From: Blakeslea trispora
Lineage: Eukaryota > Mucoromycota > Mucoromycetes > Mucorales > Choanephoraceae
Direction: 5' to 3'
DNA length: 64,000 nucleotides
NCBI GenBank assembly: GCA_025331445.1
Contig: JAIWNE010000021.1
Span: 248,001-312,000, forward strand
Position 1 is the first letter of the stretch. Every line of letters starts with the position of its first letter. Position numbers and translations under genes: made by a program. Positions 44,701 to 57,827 of this stretch are shown here, in pieces. The notes under the pieces were generated by a model that saw only the letters and a program-made list of their open reading frames with translations, had not been told where the DNA came from and made no database searches.

Positions 44701-47228
44701 CGAGTACCTATTGAATGAATACCCCCATCTGCAAATTGCCTATATAGAAGAAGAACATGGTGTTGAAACAGGACAAACTACTTTTTATTCTGTGTTAATT
44801 GATGGTAAATGTGATTTGCTGCCTAACAATAAGCGAAAACCAAAATATCGTATACAACTACCTGGAAATCCAATCCTTGGCGATGGCAAGTCTGACAATC
44901 AAAACCATGCATTAATATTTTATCGAGGAGAATACCTTCAACTAGTGGATGCAAATCAAGACAATTACCTCGAAGAATGTCTTAAAATCAGAAGTATATT
45001 TGGTGAATTTGAGCAAAAAGAAAGACAAATTCCACTTCAACAGATCTATGCTCTCGACAACACGTTTGAAATGAAAGAATCCAATCCCTCTCTGCTAAAG
45101 CAAAAGCCTCCTGTTGCCATTGTGGGAGCAAGAGAATACATATTTTCGGAAAATGTAGGCATGTTGGGTGATGTTGCAGCTGGAAAAGAACAAACCTTTG
45201 GTACATTAACTCAACGCATTATGGCAAAGACAGGAGGTCGACTTCATTATGGCCATCCTGATTTCCTAAATGCGGTCTTCATGACAACACGTGGTGGCGT
45301 CAGTAAAGCTCAGAGGGGTCTTCATTTAAATGAAGATATCTATGCAGGAATGAATGCTTTGCTAAGGGGCGGACGAATCAAACATACAGAATACCTTCAA
45401 TGTGGAAAAGGGCGAGATCTTGGCTTTTGTTCTATTCTCAACTTTACCACCAAGATTGGTACAGGGATGGGTGAACAGCTATTGTCTCGCGAATATTATT
45501 ATCTTGGTACTCAACTACCCCTTGACAGGTTTTTGACTTTCTACTATGCACATCCAGGATTTCATATGAATAACATCATGATCATTTTTGCTGTTCAAGT
45601 ATTTCTATTTTGTATGACGCTAGTAGGCACAATGGCAGCAGGACTTCCCCATTGTAAAGGCGACAACTGTTTTGATGTCAGGCCCGTTTATGATTGGTTA
45701 CAAAGATGTATACTGTCCATCTTTATGGTTTTTTTTATAGCATTTTTGCCATTATTTTTACAAGAGCTTACGGAAAAAGGAGCAATACGCTCTATCTGGC
45801 GTCTGATCAAACAATTTCTATCTCTGTCTCCTTTATTTGAAGTGTTTGTCACACAGATTTATGCTAATTCTGTCTTGTCAAATCTGAGTTTTGGCGGCGC
45901 ACGGTATATCGCTACTGGTCGTGGGTTTGCTACCTCACGCTTACCTTTCTCTGTTCTTTATTCACGATTCGCTCATCCTAGCATTTATTTTGGTGCACGT
46001 ACAATGTTTATGCTGTTTTTTGTTTCAGTGGCACTTTGGATCCCACATCTCATCTATTTCTGGGCAACAGTTACATCGTTACTAATATCTCCTTTTGTGT
46101 TCAACCCACATCAGTTTGTACTTATCGAGTTCATCAACGATTATCGAGAATATCTGGGCTGGCTTTCTAGAGGCAACTCAACACGTTCATATGAACATTC
46201 TTGGATTTCGTTTTGTCGCCAAATACGTACACAAGTAACCGGAAACAAGAAGAAGGCAAGGCATAATTCTACATTGTTGGAAAGCAAACCAATTGTTGCT
46301 GTACCACGTGCCAGATTATCGAGTATATTTTTTGCTGAAATCATGATGCCCTTTTTTCAAGCTGCTTTTTGTGTTGCTTGCTATACTTTCTTCAAGAGTA
46401 GAGAGCAAGTGAATGTATATGGTGTGCTTAAGAATCCAGTCAACACATCATTAGGACCCTTTGGTGCCCTGGGGCGAGTGTTAATGGTTGCAATAATTCC
46501 TATTGTATTTAATGCTATCATGTTGATTGTGATTCATTTGTTGTCTGTCTTGTTCTCTCGTTTGAGAAGGACCGGGTTTTACATGTCTATTTTGGCTCAT
46601 ACTTTTGCCATTATTGGGTTTGTTGCCTGTGTCGAAGTGCTATGGGTTGTAGAAAAATTTGAAATACGTTCAATGACTCTCGCTCTACTTTCTGTGTTTG
46701 GAGTTCAAAGATTCATTTTCAAGACTTTTGTTGGTATGTTCCTAACCCGAGAGCTACATCATGATGCAACAAACCGAGCATGGTGGTCGGGTAAATGGAT
46801 TAAGAGCCGTGTAAGTTGATCATGACTTGACTTGAATAGACTTCTTATGTTTTTATTCTTTATTTTCTCAACCAATCTAGGTATCAAATTTGGCAGCAAG
46901 AGAGTACATCTGTAAAATTGTTGAGATGTCAATATTTACCACAGACTTTATCTTGGGACACTTGATATTATTTGTTTTATTCCCATTTACACTCATTCCG
47001 TCCATAGATCGAATGCACTCAATGATTTTGTTTTGGCTAAGGCCATCTAAGCAAATTCGACCTTCAGTGTTGCCTACCAAAGAAAGAAGACGCCGAAGGA
47101 AAATTTCATACGTGTATGGGCCGGTATTTTTACTGGTTTTAGCTTGGTTTGTTGCCTTAATTATAGCACCTCTCATGCTGGAACATCATTTACCGACAAC
47201 TTATACATTTATTACAAAATACTTTTAA
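41782..47228 (+). CDS. FKS1: 1,3-beta-glucan synthase catalytic subunit (FKS)
   Basis: Plasma-membrane enzyme making cell-wall 1,3-beta-glucan from UDP-glucose. Exons 41782-41801, 41829-41878, 41949-46810 and 46881-47228 give 1759 residues, similar to yeast FKS1. The N-terminal model (MSTRQSFPKYSFGFSSEHRQ) needs a predicted 27-nt intron and then a 70-nt intron that removes a hydrophobic stretch otherwise read through; both acceptors keep phase. The conserved glucan-synthase core includes PILGDGKSDNQNHALIFYRG, LVDANQDNYLEECLKIR, GGRLHYGHPDFLNAVFMTTR and GGVSKAQRGLHLNEDIYAGM. Two groups of membrane spans flank it, and the last exon carries the terminal spans and IEMSIFTTDFILGH. Echinocandin hot spot 1 lies at 43472-43498 (FLALSFRDA) and hot spot 2 at 45692-45715 (DWLQRCIL). 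The large uninterrupted exon contrasts with its intron-rich neighbours. Confidence 0.94.
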
Positions 47229-48123
47229 TAAATGTGTATTTTTACAAGATCTTAACAGCTGATCATTTGATTCCAAAGCAGTGTAAGATGGAATCAAATA
47301 GACATAGTTTGTCACATGCTTTCTTGTTTGTTAAAATCATAGATGAAAAACCGATCCATCATCGATCAAGGAAAAATTAGCTTAAAAAAGCAATTGCGTA
47401 GAAAAATCAACATGTATAAAGCACCATATGATTCATTTGTTAACACTAGCTTACATGAAAAATTGGACTAAATAGACAACATGAGTAGCAGCAGAAGAAA
47501 TCTAATAATCGATCCAAAAATCATATATGTATATGATTATACTGACAATAGACAAAGGCTACAAACGCCTTGTTGCACTCGGTTTAAGAGCAAAAACAGA
47601 AGCTTTGTTTTTATAGCTTGTAAAAGTAGCTTAATTACTTGCTTGAAAGTAGTTAGTAAACAGTACACTAACGCATGAAACACAAAATGTATTTATGTAA
47701 GTTACATATTAAGCACTGTATTATATACGCGCTGTTGAATGTTGGTAAAACACGTTTATTTTTCTTTCTATAAACAGATAACTTCTCGAAGAATTAGTAA
47801 TATGAGCTTTGTTGACAACTAAACATAGGCTTAGAAAAAAAAAGGCTGTTTGATTCAAGATTGCAAAATGAATTTTCTATCTTTTGATTTTTCTGTTTTA
47901 TATATAGTATTTAAATCCTAAAAAAAGAACTGGAGAAAGCATAAAAAGGAGGTGAAATCGCATATTCAGCATTATCATCACTTGTATGTCTTGTGGTTTG
48001 TCATAATCCTGTATAAAAGGATTTTCTATTTAATTAAGATACTTTTTCCAAGAGTTATATCTTTATAACCATCATCCATAGAAACAATTATAAGTCAAAG
48101 AGATATCTAGCTCATTGTCAATT
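47229..48123. other. Intergenic, no gene seen
   Basis: About 0.9 kb between FKS and the NmrA-like gene, both plus strand. A few frames of 65-78 codons without recognisable motifs; AT-rich. It should hold the FKS terminator and the NmrA-like promoter. Confidence 0.55.
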
Positions 48124-49233
48124 ATGCTTCTCATTACATCTGCAGACGAATACCTTGGCCATTGCTTAACTTCCCACATATCTCGATTTCAGTCACTCCG
48201 CAAACAGATTCGAATCTTAGTTCATAGAGCAGATAAAGCAAATCTTCCAACTTCTATCTTGAATTTTTCAAAAAAGGATATCGATGTTCTTGCTGTAGAT
48301 TATACGCACCCGAACGATCTCTCAATAGCATTCCGAAATATTGAACAGATGGTCTTAATTGTAAGTGGCCATAGAGATCGAGTTCAGCATTGTCAACATC
48401 TTTGCCAAACAGCTATTCGATCTGGAGTACGATCTATTGTGCTTTTGTCACACATAGGTGCACATTCAGAACAGCACACTGCTCTACATGACTATGGCCG
48501 TATTGAGGAATATCTCGTACAGCAGCAGCAAACAGCTAAGCAGCCCTCTTTTCAGTGGACCATCATTAGACTCGATTGGGTCCAGCAGTATTTTCATCTT
48601 TGGGCTTGCCAAGTTGAATCAAAAAGAGTCATTGAATTACCGTTGGCTCAAGATGTCCGGCTATGTCCAGTGGATATTTCTGATGTTTGCCATGTTGTTA
48701 CATCTTTGCTGACTCAGCAACAAGGCGAAATTGCTGTATTTGCTGACCTAAACGATCAACATTCTTCTCAACTCTATACACTTACAGGAATAAATTCTGT
48801 GAATGGGAAGGATTTAGTTCAGATACTCATTGATGCAACAAAATGTAACAAGATAGCGTATAAACAGGCTCGTTATATGGATACGTCCTTTTATCTGAAG
48901 AACCTTGGGCATAACATATGGTTTGATGAACGCTTAAAACAAGAAAAGTCTCGAATATTCTTTGATGCACTCGATCATACCTGTTCTTATCGCCAAAACA
49001 TAGTAATTCTACCTAACAGTAAGGAGAGCATATTCATATTTTATTATATCTAATCGCTGAATCTTACTATAGGCGTTCACATTCAAACCTTCTTGGACTA
49101 TTTTGACTGGGTCAGCAAAACATCTGGTAGCTTTCCAATTGATGATATTAGATATTTGATGGCGGACAAAGAGCCATACCCGATTGAGAAATATTTTAAA
49201 GAAAACTCAATCGCATTTAAGCCAAGAGTTTAG
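48124..49233 (+). CDS. NmrA-like NAD(P)-binding protein
   Basis: Protein of 351 residues from exons 48124-49018 and 49073-49233. It starts MLLITSADEYLGHCLTSHI, an atypical Rossmann entry where the usual GxxGxxG is degenerate (T-S-A-D-E-Y-L-G), followed by LVHRADKANLP, DVLAVDYTHPNDLSIAFRNIEQMVLIVS and GVRSIVLLSHIGAHS, the layout of NmrA/atypical SDR proteins. The central WTIIRLDWVQQYF matches the family's 'RpgffmeN' region. The C-terminal part (DISDVCHVVTSLL, TGINSVNGKDLVQIL) is also typical. Such proteins sense the redox state of NAD(P) or act as reductases; the weak glycine motif favours a binding or sensing role, which is inference. The start at 48124 is the first ATG; an upstream non-ATG extension is not needed. 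Confidence 0.82.
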
Positions 49234-51595
49234 GACTAAAAATTCAATAAAGCAGTCAAACAAACAATCAAGAAGATGGATCAATAGCAATTATCAAAAT
49301 GTTTAAAAATCTTTGCATGTTTTCTTTGCTAAAAAAAAAACTAGCAAAAGCAAAATATTTGTTCCATTAAAGTCTCAATTTACAAATGCTCTCAACTAAA
49401 TAAGAACAATCGTTCACCATGAAAGCCATATTAATGATATGATTGCTGTTGTGTATGGACTTGAAAAGAAACACAGAATTAGCTGAGTCAAGAAGCGGAG
49501 AATTGACGCGCACTGACCAGCTCGATTATGGTTGGACAAGTGTTTTCATAATAAGTAGTATTTCAAAAGGAGTCTGCATAAATAAGCATTAATATAAGCT
49601 GTCAAATAAAGAAAGCAGTAACGGCGATAGATATTTAGTAGCAGTTTTCTTTCAACTTAATGATACCATTATATCTTCTAAATCCATGTTTCAGTGCAAG
49701 ACTTTGACCTTTATTTGCAACAGAACAAAAATGCTTTCTGTTGTACACCAAGATGAACGAGCATAATGACATGTTGAGCTTTTGATAAATGTCTATGTGG
49801 ATTAAGGTACGAGTATGAAAACAAAAGCACTTATCACTTGACGAGATTGCTAACCTCATTGTAGTAAACTTATTATCGAAGTCCTAGTAATTAAAAACCT
49901 AACGAATTAATGCTATTAGCTGAGTAAAAATCCATCGCCTGTAGCTGCTAGTCCCTCTCTCTCTCTCTTTGGGTTGCCAAAAGAAAAAAGAAAAGCCATT
50001 TTTTGACCATCACAAGTTTGATGCAAGTTTATTTAGTATAGAGCTAGAGACTTTCAGTTGCTTTGACAATATAATCCTATGAATCAAATATCACAAAGAA
50101 AAAGTTCAAACACATCTGTTTATTGGAATTAAACAGTGTTTAAGAAGAAAACTTTCTACTACCTAATCATATATAAATCAACAAGCCAAATAACACTACA
50201 CTCTCAGACCCCTTTCCTTCTTTATTGTTGACCCTGTATGTTTGGCTATATAACAAGTTTTTAAGGTTGCCATTATCTTTGCTTACTAATAATCAGCGAA
50301 TAGCGCTCTTTGAGCATCCCTCGCGTAATCTGATTACACCCTTTATTTCAACTCTTACACAAAGTGATGTAATATATCGATAACTTCCATATGTGTTGGA
50401 TATGCCGGACAGAATTGTTTGTTTTTATCTTCACAAGTATTACCAACTTTGAAGCATGCTTAAACAGTTAACTGAACGGTCCAAGTTAAACATGGATATT
50501 CCTCACTGTTTCTCTTATTGCTGCTACTATTGTTCAATATTATTCAATTCATTTCTTTGTTACGGAATAAAGCAAAACACATATAGAACCCAATACAATT
50601 ATGCAGTCAGAAAAGCTTAATACCTGTTTATGTTTCATGTCTTCAAAATTCCATCAGAATTTTTATTTTATTATAAGCTCAATAAAGGCTTTAAGCATGT
50701 GAATCAGTAAAAGGAATGAACCTCGTTATTGATAAATTGCTATGGTTTTCTCCTCCTCTCTACTTGCGATCTTCTGTTTCAAGCATTTACATTTACCCCC
50801 AGGGGAAAAAGTAAAATCTGCTTACTGCAATGTTTTTCTTCTCTTTCCTACTTTGCCCTGTAGGTCATGACCGCATTGTTTTTTGAACCCTGAGAAAAAA
50901 GAAATGATAAACCTACCTCCGTTTTGCTCTAGTCTTTCAAATGCTCTATTTCTTCTAGCTATGGTTCATAACATATGAATCGATGTCCTAAAAAATAAAA
51001 GCAACGCTCAGTTAGCCTTTGTTTCGAAATCTACTCTGACCACTTGACAGTTTCAACGTTTTAATCTCCATGCTATAAAATACAGTGCTATTTTCATTGC
51101 AAAACTTGATTGTTTCGATCCATACAATGATTGGCTTGGTTACACTTTTCCTTGAAATAGATGTATTTATAGCCTCTCTAATTTAAAGTTAATGAAATGA
51201 ACAGTAGACTGAAAGGGCGGTAAGCGAGCAATAACTTACTCCCATTTCAAAGCACATTTTGGCTTCTTTTCTCCAAGGATGAATTTTTTTATTGCTTGGA
51301 TCATATACAAAGAATTAAAAATCTGATAAAGCTTAAACTCAACATTTGGCTAAAATAATAAAAAAAAGCTCATTGTCTGAGATTGAAGCAAAAGTTTTGT
51401 TTTAAAAAAAAAAAACTTAAGAAAAATCAATTCCATCCCTTTCTTTTCTTCTTTCTTTTTATTCTGTATATACATCTATATATCTCATAAGCACTGTATT
51501 ATATCCACCTTGTAATATTCAAGCGAAATTCTACAAGAAAGGATTTGGCAACTATCCTCTTTATTACGAATTACTATATACAATAAATCACTAAA
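49234..51595. other. 2.4 kb intergenic region, no gene seen
   Basis: Between the NmrA-like and kelch genes. The longest frame is 74 codons on the minus strand (49635-49859) with no motif. A CT tract near 49956-49968 and A/T runs are present. I see no repeat or RNA gene. The pyrimidine-rich stretch at about 51430-51480 probably belongs to the kelch promoter. Confidence 0.5.
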
Positions 51596-54011
51596 ATGAA
51601 GAGACATATATCAGCATTCTATTTTTTACTGCTCTGTGTTTACATAGTAGCGGTAGGAGCTCAATCGATTGGCAGTACAGGCAAAATAGAAACAAACGTG
51701 CCTTGGAGAGCAGGACATGCTGCAGGTGCGTGTTGGGCTAATATAAAGAAAGAGACGACAACATATATACTAAACCATTTTATGGGGTCAATTTGATACA
51801 ATAGCATTTCAGTATCCTTATGTCGTTGTTTATGGTGGTTCCAAAGATGCTTCAATTTCGTCGCCTACGACCTCTATCGCAGGCACCAACGATATCTGGG
51901 CCTGGGATGTACGTAATGGATCTTGGTATGAGCCTACTGTTCAAATACAAGCAGGAGCCAGTACACTCCCTCAAATTTATTTCAAAGCGACTACATTACC
52001 AAGTCAAGGTCAAATCGTTGCTCTAGTGAGCAACACAACTGGTGGTTCGGCCACAGGTGTATTGCAGAAATTAGATATAAATAGTTGGTCTTGGAGTTTT
52101 CCTACTACAAGTGAGTGTGTGTTACATCAAAATAGAGATAATAATGATACAGCTTATTTTTTTTTTCAATTATTAACATTTGTTCTTTATTATTGTTATT
52201 TTATATTAACTTTTGTGTGTGTGTTTTATCCCTTGATTCAATGCGGAGATTTCAGATTTTCAAGCTTCTGCACGCACAGTAGGTTACTCCATGCTTACAG
52301 TTAACAATACGATCTATACGTATGGTGGAATATCAGTCGATCAAAATGGCTATGCCAATACAAATGCCATACAAAATACATTATCTTTGATGGATGCCAA
52401 TAGCTTTCAATGGTCGTCTGGCTCGAATGGACTTGGATTGACCGATCATTCTACATGCTATTTAAAAGCTTGTAATTGCTTAGTTACATTTGGTGGTACA
52501 TCCACTGGTAACCCGACAGATGTAACAGACGTAAGCTTATTATACTTAAACTATCTTATCCATATCTAGTTGACATGAAACAAAAATAGGCTGTCAGTCT
52601 ATACGACTTGAGTAAAAAGATATGGAACGTACAGGGAATCCAAACAACTCAGGGCGCGGCTGTACCTGGAGCAAGAAGGCTTCATACGGCTACCTGTCTA
52701 GATGATATGATGGTTGTATATGGTGGAGGCACCAATCAACCTGTTGATACAGATGTCTGGGTTTTGAACGCCACTTCTTTTCCTAACATGGTGTGGCAAA
52801 GAATAGTCATGACAAACCAAACCCAAGGCCCAAATGCAAGAATGGGTATGTAGGACATATGAAAAAAAAAAGAGATCTCTAACTTGCTTTCTATAGGACA
52901 TTCTGCCGTGCTAGATGAAGCTAACAAGAAGATATATATTTTTGGTGGTTGGGGATTAAGCGCCAACAATGATTCCAACATGTATGTACTTGATTATGTC
53001 AATTGGAGTTGGATGCGAGTAGCCACTACTGGGTACTCTCGTGACACTATGCCTAATACAAATGCAACAATGCCTAACCCTGCAGATGGGGCATCATCGG
53101 CACAGGGCCTTAACAAAGGCACTATTGCGGGTATAGCTGTTGGAAGCTGTCTAGGCATTTTATTGATAGCAGCCATAGTTGTCTTCTTCTTTATTCGAAA
53201 GAGAAAGAGCCGTCAAGAAGAAGAGCAGAACACCATGCACATGGTTGGAGAAGAATTTTTGGACGAATGCAAAGATTCAAGAGCAAAGAAAGACAATCCT
53301 TTCTATTACAATCCTGGTGGGTTCTACAATACGCAAGATGATGATGACGGAGAAAATGGAGATTATCCCAACCAGCAACAACAATATCACCATCAGAGTG
53401 CTTTCCATCATCATCCAAACAACAGCAAAAGTACACATCGTCTATCCAAGGCTTGGACAGGTAACAGCAGTCCACGCAATTCCTCCACACGTCGCTCCGA
53501 GATAGGTGATAGTGAAAGGGTTATGACAGGCGTTTTAGAGGCAATGACTGATGACGAGACAGTGGCTGCTACACATGGATCTCGTAGTCCACGTCAATCT
53601 TACCATCGCAATTCTAAAATTCTTTTGGTTACACCAACTGAGTATGTTGGACAAGGCCAGGTACCAAATGAAATCATTTATCAAAAGCCAAATGAACTAC
53701 CTGAGCCCCCTATCGTTGCACAATATTATCACCATCCTGACAACGAAATAAATACACCCACTACACCTCATCCACTGAATGAAGCCATGGAGCTACAAGA
53801 TGCTCATAAAAACGTACACGCTACGAAAGAGGAGAACTCTATGGATAGATTCCATGAAGAACACACAATGAAATCAAATGATGACATGATACCCATAATG
53901 AATCAACAGAAAAAGCATGAAAAACATTGGACTCTGAATAACAGAGAAGACCAACCTTCCAATGGAACAACGCCTGGTGTAAACCAAAGTCGCACATCCA
54001 CAGGGACATAG
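51596..54011 (+). CDS. Kelch-repeat type I membrane protein
   Basis: Protein of 693 residues, exons 51596-51725, 51805-52110, 52256-52530, 52590-52845 and 52897-54011. A signal peptide leads (HISAFYFLLLCVYIVAVGAQ), then a six-bladed-like kelch propeller of about 330 residues; its blades show YVVVYGGS, TIYTYGGIS, LVTFGGTS, MVVYGGGT and IYIFGGWG. A Ser/Asn/Ala-rich stalk leads to one membrane span (GIAVGSCLGILLIAAIVVFF) and a stop-transfer RKRKSRQ. The 250-residue cytoplasmic tail is disordered, with His/Asn/Gln tracts and basic and acidic patches. The layout resembles fungal kelch surface receptors or sensors (attractin-like). Its ligand and signalling partner are unknown, and no enzyme domain is present. 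All splice phases match. Confidence 0.87.
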
Positions 54012-55263
54012 TAAAAAGAAGAAAGGACTTTCAGTTTAACTGTTGAGTTCATCGACAGAGCAAACCTTTCTTCCACTTACAATTAATTATGCTCGATTCA
54101 TTTTTTTTAATACTCTAAAAATAGACACCGTCTTTCAATAAAAGAAAAAAGGAAGAATGTTTTTTCCGAAACAAAGAACTTTGCTGGAGAATGAAGGATT
54201 TTATTCTTTAAGCATTGTTTGGCTTGATGAGACTCAAAGCTATATTTTATATGTTTTGTTTCACTGCCAAAGGTGTATAAAGAATTCGCTCTAATAGGAT
54301 AAATATTATTAGAAAGATAACTCTTTGTTTACTTTACTCTATAGGTGATGATATTAAATTGACACAAGCTTGTAATTGTCAAGACAATGTACTACCTCCA
54401 ATGTGACATCCCGAAAGGCGGCCAAAGATTTTACCTGGTGTAACTTTACATGTTATGCTATCCTTCATGGTAACTAAATTATTTCTCTCCCATTGGTACT
54501 GATCTGGTCTATATTGTCATGCATCAACATCCATGCTTAATTTTATATTCGTCTAACTTTAGTTTTTTAAATCTATTTAATGAATTGTCTGAATTTTGAG
54601 TTATTATACAATTTAGCTGGAAGGAGTTAATATTGTTAGAGAACTGAGTAGTTCCAAATAAACAAAAAAAGAGACAAGGAATTAAGCTTTTGCTTTGCTT
54701 GACCTCTAACCTTTGAGATCACCGCCATTATAAGAGCGTTATATAGATCCAAGTCAATTAGTTTTTCTTTTTTCCAATATGTTGATCTGATCAGTTTGGT
54801 TTTCTTTTCTTTATGTAATCATTCTGTTTTGAAGTTAATCAACCCATTACAGCAAAAGGCCAAGAACAAGCAAAGAATCAGTCTTCAAGCGGTTCTTGTA
54901 AAATATGCATCATTTGGTTCTTCTATGAGAGGAAAAATATCTGCTCTTACAAAGCGAATCACTCGGACTATTCAAAAAGCTAGCAAGACAATATGTCCAA
55001 GCTAAGTCTGTTTGTGTAGATGAATATCTTATAAGTCAAGTTTGCAACAAGTGTAAAGCAAGAGCATTCATTTTGTCTTCATCTATCAAGCAAAACATAA
55101 CAATAAAAAGGTCACCTATCTTTTAAAAAACCTGCTCTTTAGCACGGCAAACATAATGTTGTCGTGCTCCTTACAACTGTAAGTGTTTTATAAGATGAAA
55201 AATATTGAAACAAACTAATATTCTTGTACGTTTGAATATCAAAACACTATATACTGTATCAGT
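54012..55263. other. Convergent intergenic region, no gene seen
   Basis: About 1.25 kb between the convergent kelch and UPF0652 genes. A 69-codon frame at 54796-55005 has no motif. AT-rich, with no structural RNA or repeat visible. It should contain both terminators. Confidence 0.5.
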
Positions 55264-57649
55264 CTACCATCCACCACCATCAAAGCCAGCAAATCCCTAT
55301 GTAAATAAATCAGATCGAAATTTTGAAAGCAGCTTTGAGAAAACTTTACGGATAATAAGAAAACAGGAAAATAAGGCTTCTTTTCTATTTGCGAGCACCC
55401 TATAGAGCATAAAAGCAGTTGAGTACAATAAGATATTGTTTTCTTGTTTTTTTCTAAACTTACAGTTCCAAGCAGAGGTGAGTCTACCATCAATACAACT
55501 TCCGGCGTCGTAAAAGTTGTCTGCACCAGAGCCATCAAATGCAAAGCGGAAGAAATCAGCTATAACGAAAACAAAACAAAAATGAATAAAGAAAAAAAAG
55601 TGTTGCACTTCTAATAACATTCGCTTACTCAAGATTGCCTTTCTACAAAGATCTATACTACCAAACTTGCTTTCAATAAGTTTGCAAATACCGCTGTCTT
55701 TTGCTAATTCGTTTAATCTATCTATAGTAATACAAATTGGACTCAAGATACGGGCTACTTGATTGTACTATCGACATATGAGCATAAGCCAGTTTCTTCC
55801 AGTTTTTCTCTTACCTTGTCAATGAACATGAGTGCATTAGGCACATTTTTATCACCCAAATGGATTACACTGCTGCCAATCCAAGTCCCAGCCTTTTTTT
55901 GAGCTTTAAATAGTGTACGATGCATCTCCCTAGAAACAGCTGGGCAAGGTTGAACACGATGCAATCCTTGACCAGTCTGGGCAAGCTGGTATGGGTTTGA
56001 AGTTGATAGCATATCTTGATCAGCAAGTGTCCAAAGCTTAAACATATCATTTAGAATAGCACGCCACAACTGCAATGTCTGATTGACATAGATATATTGT
56101 GTCTCATGATCGTGACTAAGACGATGGCCCTGAGAACCAGATGCGATAGACAAAGAATGTTCGCTGTCACCTTCTTCATTAGGGTCGAAATATTTTTCTA
56201 GGTAACGAATCATCTTTTCACAAGGATCACTATGAAAATAACGGTTTTCCATCAATTCATTGTAAGCTCATTTGTTGAGCTCTAGTTTCTCTTACCGATT
56301 AGCTCTGAGATAAGCATTGTTGTCGCCAATACTATAGAGACAACGGCGAATTTCGTCTGCAGAAAGAAACTTGGATTGATATTTACGGCTCAATTGCTCT
56401 ATACTTCTTTCTTTGCGCTTAATTTCCAGTTGAATTTGAGGGCGTGTCTTTCCATCTGGAATGATTTCCATGGTTGCAAGTAAGACAATGTCTTCGTGTA
56501 GCACACTCAATCCATGTCGCTCTTTCAAAAAGCTGTATACAGTTTTGATAGGCACAACACAATCAAACCCAAGCATCTCTTTGACTTCAGGAATCATAGA
56601 GTCCTAAACAAATGACACCTTGTCAATCCATGCTACCTTAACTTTACTCGTTTTCAAACTTACAGACAAGAGATACATCAGTTTACCATAAGCACTTCGC
56701 ATCTTTTCAGGATTCATAATCTTGTATCGACGGCCAATTTCGAAAATAGTCTGAAAAAACTCTTCATTATCCTCATAACTACGATCTGCAAACAATTCCT
56801 GCCCACGTTTATAATCGCAACCAAGAACGATACCGGTCAAGATAGCACAGAGTTCCTTGACTTGATAAACAACTCGCTTGGCTTTACCTGTAACAACAGG
56901 ATCATCAATCTTTTCAGTGTAGTTTGTTACATTCAAAGCAGCCTCTAACCTAATGCATCTGGGTTAAGCCAGCCCAGTATTTGTCTGTCTTTAGCTTCTT
57001 ACATTCTCAAGTACTTTCGCTCTGCCATTTCTAAACGCAGTGGAATATATTTAGCTCTTTCTTCCATAATTTCACCAATGTTAATTTCGGATTTTTTGGT
57101 GGGTAAAGTGACTTTTTCTTCTGTAGCTTTGACCTTGAATCAGAACACAAGTGTCAATCCAGTATCAATAAAGTAGAAAGGGAAAGTAAATTCAATTTAC
57201 CTGTTTAACGTCTTCTTCAATGTCCTCAACTTCCTCTTTTGATTCTCGCACAGTAAAAGGCTTAGATTTATGAGTGGCACGCTTGCCTGTTCTGTGGATC
57301 ATGCCTTATATAGCAATAGTACAGAATAAATAACTGTTGTTTCCAATTCTCTCGTTTCTCTTTACCATAACACACTTCACAAAAAGGTTCATTACAATTG
57401 ATACAGAACATATCAGCCTTAGAGAACAAAATGAAAAGCTTAACATCATACAATAATGCTTTTTTTTTTCGTTTTTGACAGTTGCAAGCATACCTCCTGA
57501 TCTTTACACTCGACACAGAAACCGTCTTTCACTTGTTCTTCTACCTCAGAAGGACGCTCTTCACAAGACAAATCCTCAGTGTCCATGATAGACACATTGT
57601 CAGACAAAATGTCTTCCAACTGATGTCGCTTCTTTTCGTCAGTTGGCAT
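55264..57649 (-). CDS. UPF0652/DUF2009 protein with B-box zinc finger
   Basis: Protein of 589 residues; eleven exons (complement): 57649-57494, 57417-57366, 57304-57201, 57133-57003, 56949-56664, 56603-56296, 56229-55815, 55767-55629, 55559-55464, 55399-55350 and 55296-55264. The N-terminal B-box-like finger reads GFCVECKDQEADMFCINCN then EPFCEVCYG. The rest is the DUF2009 region: RKYLRMLEAALNVTNYTEK, KMRSAYGKLMYLLSDS, PIKTVYSFLKERHGL, DNNAYLRANRDPCEKMIRYL and the ending CIDGRLTSAWNWCSQIEKKP then GFAGFDGGGW. Several small 3' exons (50 and 33 nt) are needed to reach this conserved ending. Relatives occur in plants and fission yeast (UPF0652) with a proposed ubiquitin-related role; function is not proven. 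It is divergent to DBP3, 178 bp away. Confidence 0.9.
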
Positions 57650-57827
57650 TGTAAACCAAGTATTCAACCAAAAAAAAAAGAAAGCAAGTACTGACGAAAA
57701 TGCAAGACTGATATTTCAATTGCCGAAGTAACCGTCCCAAAACGGTCACTGTTCAAGATAAAAAAAAATAAAAAAAGCTTTTTTTGGTTTTTGTTTTATT
57801 CAAGTTAAAAAAACTAGTATCGTTATC

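Noticed and set aside
49635..49859. 74-codon minus-strand frame in the 2.4 kb gap
   Set aside because: No motif and no neighbouring exon; looks like chance.
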